DNA of 56,221 bases from Selaginella moellendorffii (lineage: Eukaryota > Streptophyta > Lycopodiopsida > Selaginellales > Selaginellaceae). The notes beneath the pieces were generated by a model, which was given only the letters and a program-made list of their open reading frames with translations, was not told where the DNA came from and searched no databases. Of the stretch, positions 35,189-45,219 are shown one piece after another. The translations under genes and the position numbers were made by a program. Positions within the stretch are counted from its first letter, which is position 1. Each line of letters opens with the position of its first letter. The DNA lies in the NCBI RefSeq assembly GCF_000143415.4, contig NW_003314303.1, positions 1-56,221 on the forward strand, read 5' to 3'.

Positions 35189-35582
35189 GGAATAATTATG
35201 CTGTGTGTGTACGTCCATTTATGGTAATATAAGGCCACATGCCATTCAAAGAATAATGCTAGTCGAGCATTTTTTTGTGCATTTTTGGGTTCAAAATTGC
35301 ATGAGCCCACACGCTATAAAGTTTACCTGTACCAAAAATAGAAACAGCTTTATTTACTTGGGAATTTAAGTGGTTGAGGCATTTTTAAACTTACAAACAC
35401 ATGCCCTACTTACATTCCTTTGGTTGCTTAAAATTCAAAAATATTATAAACCTTTCTTTTTGCATTTTCAATGTTTTCAATTATGGTTTTTGATTTTCGC
35501 AGAACCAGCCTAGTAATCTATTTGCATCCTGTCATGTTTATAGCTAGCTTTTGTTTGTCCCCTTCGCTAGCCTGAGATACAT

Positions 35583-36050
35583 CTGCTTGGCATCTGCCTC
35601 TTACAGCATTTGCCCAGAAAGGGCATCTTTCTTCACGCAGCATTTGCCACATGTTTAGGGTTTAGGGTTTAGGGTTTAGCAATTCAGTAGTTTGATAAAC
35701 ATGCAAATACAGAACTTGATGCAAAATCCTTTGATATGTCACAATGCCTCTAGGACCATAAACACATTTCAATAGAGAGGGTCCTTTCATTTCATAACTC
35801 CTTACGTAGATCTTGGTGAAACCAGAGTTAGTGAAGTTAGTTTCTTGTGATCCCACATCTGATTGTGATGTCCCTTTGCAGTGTCAATGGAAAGGTCAAT
35901 GCACACCAAACTGTAAAATCTTGGAGCAAAATAACGGTCGGATCTATGGCAAATGCCCCTGAAACATTGTAAGGCTCGTGTGGTCTCATGTGGTGTCCGA
36001 TCGAGATGCTTCTTTGTAGGGTCATCAAGAAAGACATTGTATACCATTCT
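35583..36050. repeat. Duplicated block B, copy 1 (copy 2 at 36453-36920)
   Basis: Two 468-bp copies that are nearly identical, from CTGCTYGGCATCTGCCTC to GTATACCATTCT. In copy 2, block B follows block A directly. In copy 1, 394 bases lie between them. Each holds three and a half telomere-type units. Confidence 0.93.
35654..35679 (+). repeat. Interstitial telomere repeat, (TTTAGGG)3
   Basis: Three perfect TTTAGGG units plus TTTAG inside block B. The same array is at 36524-36549 in the duplicate. Confidence 0.9.
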
Positions 36051-36523
36051 GTAAAATCTAGTTACGATCTAACGGTTGGATCTCCAGAAAACTTAAAAAA
36101 ATCTCACATGTGTTAGAATATTCTAGGAATATACTCCTATGTGCCCCTTAAAATGGCATGCGGCCCCACGCCATTCAAGAGATAACGCCAGATGACGCCG
36201 AGCATTTTTTTGTGCATTTTTTGGGATCAAAATTGCATGAGCCCACACGCTTGAACGTCACATCAAATCCTCTGACAAACCAGATCTTATAATTCCTCTG
36301 ACAAATTTCAAACTGAGTAGCTTCTAAACTTTGCTGTCGGACGTTGAACTTTGTCACATCATGTCCTTGCCTCGATCCAGCTGTACCATGTCAGTGATTC
36401 AAACTTTGCCATGCCATGTCAGCGATCCGCGCCAAGATTATTCGCCGTGTAACTGCTCGGCATCTGCCTCTTACAGCATTTGCCCAGAAAGGGCATCTTT
36501 CTTCACGCAGCATTTGCCACATG

Positions 36524-36549
36524 TTTAGGGTTTAGGGTTTAGGGTTTAG
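36524..36549 (+). repeat. Interstitial telomere repeat, second copy
   Basis: Identical to 35654-35679, carried by the duplicated block. Confidence 0.9.
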
Positions 36550-37821
36550 CAATTCAGTAGCTTGATAAACATGCAAATACAGAACTTGATGCAAAATCCT
36601 TTGATATGTCACAATGCCTCTAGGACCATAAACACATTTCAATAGAGAGGGTCCTTTCATTTCATAACTCCTTACGTAGATCTTGGTGAAACCAGAGTTA
36701 GTGAAGTTAGTTTCTTGTGATCCCACATCTGATTGTGATGTCCCTTTGCAGTGTCAATAGAAAGGTCAATGCACACCAAACTGTAAAATCTTGGAGCAAA
36801 ATAACGGTCGGATCTATGGCAAATGCCCCTGAAACATTGTAAGGCTCGTGTGGTCTCATGTGGTGTCCGATCGAGATGCTTCTTTGCAGGGTCATCAAGA
36901 AGGACATTGTATACCATTCTTTATTTAGTTGAACATCTTGCATTTTTGGAAATACAAGATGCTTTGGAATATCCAATCATGCATGGTATAAATATAGCGA
37001 GGGTATTAAATGATATCCCAATCATGATATTTCTTTTGGATTTCACGTGCATGCAGTCCGAGGAATGATGACGTTGCGGATTTCTTTTGGATTTCACGTG
37101 CATGCATGCACGTGGCGATCCAGAAATTAATGGTGGCGCCCAAGTCCGAGGAATGATGACGTTGCGGGATTACCAACTGTCGTGACATTTCGCGCGTGTG
37201 AGGTTAGGTTTTGCATTTTGCTTCGTACTCGCGCTCGCACACTCGTGCTCGCATTGCGCTCGCACTTGCGATCACGCTCACATTCGCGCTCATCTACCTT
37301 CTCTATAGGTTTCTCGTGTGCATCGGCGTCCACTCGCATTCGCATCGCGCTTGTGTGCATCGGCGTCCACTTCAAGACACACCCAGTTTGTAACTTCGCC
37401 GCCAACTCTACCGCCCACTCTGCCACCCACACGCAGCCCACTTGGCGTCCCGGGAGATTTCAGCGCCACTCTCCAACTGTAAGTGGCAGAGTAGCCTTGC
37501 TGCTACGATCCGCTGCACACACAGTGCACATTCGCCAGCGAGTCCGGCCTCGATTGTCACGCCTCCATTCGGCTTCAATTGGTAAGTCTTTTAGGCCAAG
37601 TAGAAAATGGCATGAGGCCACATGCCATTCAGTAGCAACATTGGCATGCACCGATTGGGCTCTCGAGTGCAGTCTGGTTACAGATGGCGTGTAGCCTCAC
37701 GCCATCTTAGGATGCAGCCTCAAGACATCTGATGCAGTGGTGAATGGCGTGTGACCTCACTTTATTTCCAGCTGCTAGCTTTTCATCTGTCAGCTCTAAT
37801 TGTTGTGCATTTCTAAACAGG

Positions 37822-40800
37822 CGAGGAATTGCGTTCTTCTTCCAGCCACTGTCAATGTGGATGTAGAGAAGGGGGAGGAGCTCACCAGTTGGACTTTCGG
37901 GATGGAAGGCGAGGATCTGAGGCTGTACAACACAGATGGTGGGAGAAAAGAATGCATGGGGATCCTCATCCAAGTGACAGACACTCCATGCAGTTCCATG
38001 CAAGAATATGGACTGGCACTTGTGGTAGAAACAGCGTCCACCTTCAAGATCCACCTTGCACATCCTAGTGGCTTCCCAGAGGGGGGCAGCGGCTATGAGG
38101 AATTCCTAGAGAGAGCTAGGGAGAGGTTGTCCAGGAGGCCCACAATTTCAAAGATGCTGCGGGTCTATGAAGATCACATGGAATCCACGGACCTCACCTA
38201 CGGCGATGTTCAAAAACTATATTCCAACATTGAGCTGTTGAGAGTGACTCCAGTTCGCGAAGCGAAGGGGAAGGGGGTCGGTCTGGAAACTACCCCGAAG
38301 CAGAAAAGGGTGGTCAAGCTCAAGCCGACATCCGACTCTCCTGCTCCAAAAAAGAAGCTACTCGGTGATGCCATTGCCTCGGGTTTGAACACTACACCCA
38401 CCAAAAAGAAGAGCTGCAAAGAGCAGAAAGAGCAAGAAGAGGCAGCAAAAATCGTCGCAGATAATAGTACTTGTTACTATTCCAACAAAGTATATACAAT
38501 CGACGTGAGCCACATCGACATCCAAAGCAAATACAACCACAGGCTAGTATCTGATGAGTGGGTGGAGAAACTGAAGCAGAAGATGCTGGCAAGTCCAGTA
38601 ACACCCAACATCGCAGACGTGATCCCCTACTACCGAACAATGAAGGGCGAGACGAGGCTTCTAGACTTGATCAATAGGAAGGTGTTGGACGATCAGAACA
38701 TCCGATTCTATGCCGTCTCCGGGCAGCATTCTAGCTTGGCAATGCAAGAGATAGTTATGGATATTATGGTGGGCGAGGAGGTGAAGAAAGTCTTCAAGAC
38801 AAGAGTTGTCCGCCTGATAAAAGGCAACTCGCCCCTCCGATCTATCATATACATCTCCCACGCGCAGAATGTCAAGCAAGAAATGTGTTACAAATCGGGT
38901 CTGCACGAGACATTGGCACAAACACGGAAGCTCTAGGTTCAACTGAAGAAGCCACAAAAACCAGGACAAGGACGTGCACTAGCAACTAGCGCCTGGCAGG
39001 TAAGCCTCGTTGCATGTGGCATAGCATGTGGCCTCACGCCATTTCCATTGCAGAAATTCTCAAGTCTTCTCTTGAAAACACTGGGGGTCAATGACACAAT
39101 TAGCATCCATAACATTCTACTCACGACAAAAGTTGTTTTTGACAAATGGGTAGATATACTGAGGAGGTACCATGACGGGGAGTTGCTAAACTCAATGGGT
39201 GTGGAGGACGGCTGGAAGCCCAATGATTTAAAGCTCAACGCCTTGCGTTTCTCGTGGTCTCTAGACGACGACGACCTTCTGACAGTGGCTAATGCTCTTC
39301 TACGTGGTGAGGTAGTGGTAAGTAGAGATTATTCAGTTGAATTAAGATACAAACTCTAGCCTTTAGTGTCGAGGAAGGATAGTGCCAAGCAAGGGTCGAA
39401 ACGTATGTCCAATCCTTCAGAATCAGTAGTGCGCCCAAGTGATATCGGTCCTAGTTCCTCAATAGCAGTTGATGGTAAATACAGTATAGTCGATTCAATG
39501 TGCTAATGAGTTTATTTTTAGTAGCACGGGAGGATACCATCTCATCGAAGGGAGATATTTGGACATGCATATGGATCCACCAGTGGACTCTACTTGCCTG
39601 CAAGAGTCATCAGAGCTGGTGGAGGCTACTATCCATATCAACGCCAAGCAAGCTGACCACGCTCCACTTGATGCTGCCCATACCACTGAGTCAATCTTGT
39701 CCACGTATCCAACTGATGGTGACCAGGCGCCATTGGACCCGCATGAGGCTGCCCCAGCCGCCGAGCCGGTCGTATCCTCATTTCCAACGGACTCAACGTG
39801 TGCCCAATCGTCTGACTACGCACCGTTGGAACCTCCCTACACCGCCCCTGCTGCCTGTTCGGTCATGTCCACTTTGCCAACGGAGGCACCAGCTGAAATG
39901 GCATGTCATCACACGCCATCGGAACCACCCCATGCCACTGTTGAGCCAGTTGTACCAGAGTCTACAGCTGAAATGGCATGTGCCCACACGCCATCGGATG
40001 CAATTGACCCCACATTGCAGAGGAGAGTATTTCCGCCCTTCACGTTTCCTCGACCAAAACCCTCTCAACAACCATCGGAAGCACCATTCGCTAATATTGT
40101 AGATGGTAAAATTGACTTGTACCATTTTTTATGCTGACGCATTTCATTTCAGAGTCACGGCGAAGGTACTGTATCGTTTTTGATCTGAACGGTGTCCTTT
40201 TCTCCCATGAGCGTGGCTCGTCCTCGAATGTCACTGCACCCTCCAAAGCCTGCGGTCGCAAGTTGGTCAAAAGAGACAGATTCACATTAATCACACGAGA
40301 GAAACTGCGGGATCTAATAATGACCATGCGACACTTAAAACAGAGGGCCGGGTTCAATTTGCAATTGGGAAATTGGACATCCATGATGCGCCATAATGCA
40401 TTAACGTTGCTACAGATGATGCACGATCAGAGGCGAGTAATATTACCATTTGACTTTCTCCTAACGCAGGAGGATTGCTTGACTATGGTCCATGTGAGAG
40501 GTAGCAAGCCCATCTTCGTCAAGCCAGAGGCTGTAGTGATGAACCGGACTGCTAGGTCAAGTGAAATCCTCATCATCGATGACTCGCCGATTAAAACTGC
40601 AGCAAACATGCGTGCACCCCATCTCTTGCAGTATGAAAACTAGGGAGAAGAAACCGTATGTTCTGGGGGACCTTGCAAAACGGCTTGGAGCGATGGTGAT
40701 AGAGAACCGGCCAGTCCAGGAGGTGGCTGCAGAAATCAACCAAATGGCAGATGGAACGGTATATTAGAAGCTATTTGATCGGATAGACACCAGTCATCAT

Positions 40801-41004
40801 TTATGGTATGTATATTGTCTAGCCAAGCACTATTCGCATCTCCATAATCTGCTCAACCGGATGGGTTCTTCGACCACTAAACATGAGCGTGGACGTATTA
40901 GAGAAGAGATTGCATTACTATTGGGTTTAAATCCTGATAGTGTGGAGAGTGATGAAATTTCAAGATTATTGTATAGGCGTTGGAGGCAAAAAATAACAGT
41001 CTGA
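37822..41004 (+). pseudogene. ParB-like / FCP1-like fusion gene of the DNA transposon
   Basis: Exons inferred from GT-AG borders in matching phase are 37822-38999, 39054-39317, 39360-39474, 39522-40105 and 40153 to the end; introns are 42-54 bp. The first exon begins after TTTCTAAACAG at 37821, so an upstream exon is missing. It encodes a novel N-part, a Lys-rich linker with PKKKLL, and a segment YTIDVSHIDIQSKYNHRLVS … FYAVSGQHSSLAMQEIV. That segment follows the ParB/sulfiredoxin fold pattern, with GQHS in place of GQHR. A Pro/Thr-rich linker follows, then the phosphatase-like part. Breaks: TAG at 38934, a phase problem near 39530, a frame change near 40630 and TAG near 40765. Role unknown; perhaps a second transposition protein or captured cargo. 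Confidence 0.6.
40153..41004 (+). pseudogene. FCP1/NIF-like (HAD-fold) phosphatase segment
   Basis: After the acceptor at 40152 the frame reads YCIVFDLNGVLFSHERG, GNWTSMMRHNALTLL, FDFLLTQEDCLTM, KPIFVKPEAVVMN and ILIIDDSPIKTAANM. These are the four HAD/FCP1 motifs in order: DxDx-type (here DLNGV, as in plant FCP1-like proteins with Asn at the second position), W-T/S, Lys, and DDSP. Family members remove phosphate from proteins such as the RNA polymerase II tail; the Asn may alter activity. After a frame change near 40630 the C-terminal part (YVLGDLAKRLGAM … YRRWRQKITV) continues to TGA at 41002. Confidence 0.75.
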
Positions 41005-41419
41005 GATGGCATGTATTTATTTAAAAATGTAACTTATTATGGCATGGGGTTCCATGCCATTGTATTAATATTAAAAGACAATTCTTTGAGAGGATTTGCA
41101 TTATACTAAAAGTATTACAGCATGTTACTGGGAGTCTACGAAGTTGTTTTATTAATAAGGGGAAAGTAAAGATTGAATGGGGACTTGGGCTCCACCTAGA
41201 CTCAGAGCAACTGAGCCAATATTAAAAGGATAGAAAGAAATTGGACGACGATGACAAGGAGAAGAGAGAGGTGAAGCAGTGGCAGGGGGAAGAGAAGTGA
41301 TTGAGTAGACATTTTCTTGTTTAAAATAAAATGGCATGTGCCTCAATGCAGTTGAATTTTGTTATATTTATATGCTATATAAAGGTTTGGAAACTTTATT
41401 TTACAAGTGGGATAATGAC

Positions 41420-41446
41420 AATTCCCACTTTAACAAAATAAAGCTT
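41420..41446 (-). repeat. Right terminal inverted repeat
   Basis: Reverse complement starts AAGCTTTATTTTGTTAAAGT, then GGGAATT. It is followed on the plus strand by AGAT. Confidence 0.75.
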
Positions 41447-41640
41447 AGATAGAGTCTGAGATGGACCTGAGATGGAGTCCGAGATGGAGTCCGAGATGGA
41501 CCCGAGATGGAATTCGAGATGGAGACCGAGACCGAGACCGAGACCAAGACCGAGGCCAAGGCCGAGTCCAAGCCCAAGCCCGAGTGCAAGTCTGAGTCCG
41601 AGTCCGAGTCCGAGTTCGAGTTTGAGTCTGAGTGGGTGAA
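41447..41640 (+). repeat. GAGATGG/GAGACC minisatellite, right part
   Basis: Continues the 12-base GAGATGGAGTCC units, then shifts to 6-base GAGACC, CAAGCC and GAGTCC units. One frame encodes an ETETETKTEAKAE-type repeat. It is the other half of the array at 31109-31190. Confidence 0.8.
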
Positions 41641-42391
41641 AGCCCAAAGCGTTCATCTCGAGCTCCAAAAGTATAGTAAGGGGGAGGACTGCAGTGGAGC
41701 CAGTTTGGCCTAAGAAGGCCAGATCCAATGTTGGGTGATGAGTTGCCCACTGGGAAGTCCAAGACTAGAGTGAACACAGACTGACAAGCGGGGTAGCTTG
41801 GTGAAGTATTCAAGAGCCAGCTCTAGTTCCCCCAGGAGATCGACTGGCCGATGCTCCCAATCCAAGTGTGGGTGGCACTACCTACTTGGATACCAGGCGT
41901 GGCTCAACGGAACCTCGCTCTAAGCCCATGGCTAGAGCACCTAAAGGTGGAAAGCGGGAAGAGTACCTATGAGGCTCACGTAAGGCCACGATGTTCCAAA
42001 ATGTTGTCCCAAAGGCCCAAACTGTGGAAAGGAAGAGGAGTAGTCCTCTGGTGTAGTGACCAAGGATACAGTTGGGTGCTGAGGAAGTCCCAGAAGACCA
42101 TGGGACTTTGGTGGTCGGACCTATGAGCCTCGACCCAGTGACAGTGTTGGCGAACACGGCCATAAGTAGAAAGGGACTTGGTGAGGATTGGAAAAGGAAT
42201 ATTGGGGAAGGCTATTCCCCATGTCTATGGGCATCCTAAGGATGCTAAAGAGTGGATCCGGGATGATCACTCATGAACAGATGGCCAGTCTTTGAGAGAC
42301 GGGCTGTGATGGAGGTGGTGTCAGACCACCGGTGTGACCAAGGTGAATGGGCATGGCCTTAGTGTAACGGGCTGATATATCGGTGGTACCT
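41641..42391 (+). other. 3' interior of the second non-coding element
   Basis: No gene. Sequence from 41750 to 42000 recurs in inverted form at 51720-51962, and 42345-42391 recurs at 52800-52850. Confidence 0.6.
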
Positions 42392-42586
42392 TGGGGTGTT
42401 GGTCATGGGATGGGATACGTGGAGCACTTAGACCAAGTGCAAAGGTTGAGTGGCGAGGATGCCATTCTCGGGGCTAACAAGCCCAAATCTGAAATAGGAC
42501 TTATGGAGGTTGTGAGTGAGACTCCTTCAAGTGGTCGAAGGTGTGGTTAAGTGATTAAAGTAGAATGGAAAAATTAGTCGCTTACA
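42392..42586 (+). repeat. 3' LTR of the second non-coding element
   Basis: 195 bp, TGGGGTGTTGG…GTCGCTTACA, paired with 26612-26806. Confidence 0.75.
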
Positions 42587-43248
42587 ATAATGTTTTTATT
42601 GATCAATTTTATAAGCAATATCTTCCTTTAGAGGAAATCTTTTATAGCCGAGTTAATTTTTGGTTAAAAGTTTCTTGCCTAAGTACTTCTTTGAGTATTG
42701 GATAGAGATCAACTTTTGAAATTAGCTTAATTTTAAAGAAAACTTTTAAAATTTATTGTTCTTGGAAATCGTCTAATCTTTCCTCCCATTCATAAAATTC
42801 AGTTTTAAGGGGTCAATCTTTCCTTTTCAACTGTATAGTGGAAGTAATGGGCATAGATTTCTTTTGGTTGCCCTATTCTATACATAAAAAACTATTTTCT
42901 AGTTTTGGTTTATATAAGCAATTTTTAGCCAAAGTCTACATAGTAGGGTTTTGTAGGCAAAATTTCATGGTGTCATTTTAAGCATGATATAATTAAGTTT
43001 GTACTTTAGGCCAATCACATTGGTTAAGATATTTCTAATAATTTTAATTGGCCTTATGTTTCAGTCATCTACCATTCATACATTAAATGGGGCTAGTTAA
43101 ATCAGGTCTACGCTTAATTCTTCACAAAAAATTTCTTCTAGAATATTTATACTTAAGCATAAATATGGTTAAAATATTTCTAATAATTTCAATAGGCTTG
43201 ACGCTTTAATCATTTACCATTTATACATTAAATGAATTGGGCATAGTC
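42587..43248 (-). other. Decayed gypsy interior with a local tandem duplication
   Basis: AT-rich, minus-strand coding remnants downstream of the protease. A ~120-140-bp unit around 43025-43145 is repeated at about 43168-43285 (both contain GGTTAARATATTTCTAATAA and a TTCTTYANAAA-type end). No intact frame. Confidence 0.55.
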
Positions 43249-43440
43249 TTAATTCTTTATAAATACTTTTTTCAGAATATTTATGTTTGAGCCACTATTG
43301 ATGAGAGTTCCAAATAATAAATTTTTACTAATATTTATATTAATTATAACAACTTCATCATCACAATCCCCTAGCTTAATTACAATGGCTATAGATGGGA
43401 TTAAAGTTTTTTCCTTCTTAGGCGAGAGCTTTTTAAACAA
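43249..43440 (-). pseudogene. Gypsy-type protease remnant (catalytic Asp lost)
   Basis: The frame reads VVIININISKNLLFGTLINS then GSNINILKK. This matches the retropepsin pattern 'ALLDSGS..NIL', but the catalytic Asp is Asn (DSG to NSG). It lies 3' of the gag-like remnant on the same strand, the normal order. Confidence 0.65.
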
Positions 43441-43499
43441 TACATCTCTAAGGTAAGATACTATGGTGAGAAGTTAGCCTAGAGTGAGTGTATTTTTAA

Positions 43500-44950
43500 C
43501 ATTTAAAATGTCTTTCACTGCCTTTTTTCATTCTTGCCATTTAACTTTAATATAGAATTTTTGTTTTTCACTAGTGGTAAATTTGTATCAGCTTGTAAAG
43601 GCATGAGACTTTTTATATTAGAATTACCATTCTTCAAATTGACTTGTGGTTGCAAGTCTTGGAGTTGTTGAGTAATTTTTGCCTTAATCTTTTTCTTTTG
43701 GTGCCATTGAGAGTTAAGTTGATTTCTACTTCATCATCGCTCCATTCATCTTAACTTTTAAATTCAACTCTTCTTTGTTGGGCTTTAGTCATGACACAGA
43801 TGCTAAGTAGCTCTTCTATATCTAACCATTCTACCTCAATATGCCTAATTGCAAGTTGTATATCCTTAGAGGATCTATCATTTTTTCTTGATGATTCAGC
43901 TTGATTATATAGCCTAGGATAGTAAGTAAGAGTTTTAAATTAATCATACTTTTTTAGCCTTTTATAATCTCTAGGCCTATTTTAACCTTTTGGCTGATTG
44001 TATTCTCTAGGCTAATTATAGTCTTTAGATCTATTTTTCTCATGGCAATTTTGAAAATTACCTCTAGGCAAATAATCTTAATAATCATCTTGCACTTCGA
44101 TTATCATTGTAGTCATTCCTCTTATGATAACTTCTATCATTAAGTGGATAGTTTTTCTTACGTGTTATTTTATTAACTCGGGCTGTATGTTAGTCTCTTG
44201 GTTGTTTAAATAAGGTTCTACACTCCTTAATTAAATGCCTCTATTTTTCACAAAATTAGCACTTGATCAATTAGAGTTTGCATTCTTCCTTGCTATAGCC
44301 TTCATTAGTGCATTTGGTACACCAAATCCCTTGTTTGAGATTGGTTTGCATTTATTTATAAGAGTTGTCCTTTTATTTGACTTAACCATCTTTACGATGT
44401 TATATTGTTTTATGAAATCTTAGTTGATAATTATGGCTTTTTTTAAGTCATCAAAATCTATATAAGCTCTCTTTATAGCATATTCATGATAAATTTTCTT
44501 GAGGCCCTATATGTATAAGCGTAGGTGCATTTTATTTGATACTAAGTTTTTACAATGTTTATAATGTTTGTTGAATCGAGTTGTATATTCCTCGATTAAT
44601 TTAAATTTTCCTTGATGAAGCTTTTGCAACTCATCATAGTTTTCTCCTAGGTTTGTTTCCATGGAGAAATCTTTAAGGAAAAACTTTTTCTGTTCATCAA
44701 ATATGCCAAGCTTATTATAGTATCAATTTTTGGCTTTATTTTTTAGTGTATATGGGAAAATATTCTTTTTTTGCCCATTTGCTTGATTGAGTTTGATTGT
44801 TCTTTTATGTATTGCTGAATATGCAATTGTGAGTTCTCTCCTTTGATTTTAGAAAAGGATGGATATATGATGATGGTACAAACTAAATTATTACTCAACC
44901 AAGCTAGAGAAAAGCTTGGAATACATGAATTCATATGCTACTCCTCCTTG
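43500..44950 (-). pseudogene. Gypsy-type gag remnant with zinc-knuckle traces
   Basis: On the minus strand around 44330-44220 the translation has CTNEGYSKEEC and, out of frame, FCEK.RHLIKECRT, which look like two decayed CCHC knuckles. An RPRDYKRLKKYD-type basic stretch follows near 43990-43930. Many stops. Confidence 0.45.
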
Positions 44951-45219
44951 GCAGCATTAGCACGTAAGAAATGCCTCTACTTCAATTGAGAGTAGTGGAA
45001 TACAAAATAACTAAAGTGATTCCCCACAGGAGGAAAAAAAACTAAATTTACAACTCTTACCCTTTAATGGTGATCTAAGTTCCTTTATGAACCAAACATT
45101 TGTTTTGCTTATAGTAGTTGCAAAATAAAGTACTTCCTATCAAATTGCAATGAGCATGATGACAATTGCAAGAATGGCAATAGGTTGTTAAGAAGCATTA
45201 TTAAGTATTAAATAATGCT

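Larger units (their letters stand above)
34261..37821. other. Divergent spacer of the DNA transposon (no gene recognised)
   Basis: Contains the start regions of both genes, two copies of a ~210-bp block and two of a 468-bp block, interstitial TTTAGGG repeats, GCTCGCA-rich minisatellites (34720-34910 and 37215-37330), tandem copies of a ~70-bp unit (37025-37170) and nine palindromes. A 170-codon frame at 37182-37694 is Arg/Ser-rich and probably reads through the minisatellite. It may include a first exon ending at the GTAAGT at 37582. Confidence 0.5.
32440..41352. repeat. Dispersed 22-bp palindrome family, about 18 copies
   Basis: The perfect form at 34511-34532 is ATGGCATGAGG followed by its reverse complement CCTCATGCCAT. 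Other copies start at 32440, 32497, 34343, 34413, 34609, 35227 (partial), 35296, 36153, 36232, 37607, 37684, 37744, 39021, 39898, 39973, 41039 and 41331. Changes are mostly in the centre or are CAT/CGT and ATG/GTG swaps that often keep pairing. Copies sit in spacer, in an intron (39021), in a 3' region (41039) and inside coding sequence (32440, 32497, 39898, 39973). Confidence 0.88.
31191..41446. mobile_element. 10.26-kb TIR DNA transposon with two divergent genes
   Basis: The left end AAGCTCTATTTCGTTAAAGT and the reverse complement of the right end AAGCTTTATTTTGTTAAAGT match at 24 of the first 27 positions. The tetramer AGAT flanks both ends, and the same GAGATGG minisatellite continues on both sides, which supports a clean insertion. 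Inside are a leftward transposase-like gene (34260 to 31378), a rightward ParB-like/FCP1-like gene (37822-41004), a 3.5-kb divergent spacer with duplicated blocks, and about 18 copies of a 22-bp palindrome. I do not recognise the superfamily. Both genes carry stops or frameshifts, so this copy is probably dead. Confidence 0.75.
26612..42586 (+). mobile_element. Second long non-coding LTR element, split by a DNA transposon
   Basis: 195-bp LTRs at 26612-26806 and 42392-42586 (TGGGGTGT…CTTACA) share most bases. The left one is followed by a primer site TTAGTATCAGAGC (26809-26821). The interior, without the inserted 10.26-kb transposon, is about 5.3 kb and has no long ORF or retroviral motif. No matching target duplication was found, so the outer ends are not certain. 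Diverged fragments of the same family occur at 51720-51962 (minus) and 52690-53010 (plus). Confidence 0.7.

Noticed and set aside
35662-36917. Pairs of near-identical small ORFs on the minus strand
   Set aside because: They are duplicated only because the 468-bp DNA block is duplicated; no protein feature supports them.
37182-37694. 170-codon Arg/Ser-rich ORF
   Set aside because: It mostly reads through a GCTCGCA-type minisatellite and then an apparent intron start; kept only as a possible first exon.
39500-40102. 200-codon plus-strand ORF rich in His, Arg, Trp
   Set aside because: The overlapping frame 39523-40105 ends at a donor in the right phase for the FCP1-like exon and has ordinary composition, so it is the likelier coding frame.
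32440-41352. CRISPR-like array
   Set aside because: The 22-bp palindromes have irregular spacing, lie in many contexts and the host is a eukaryote.
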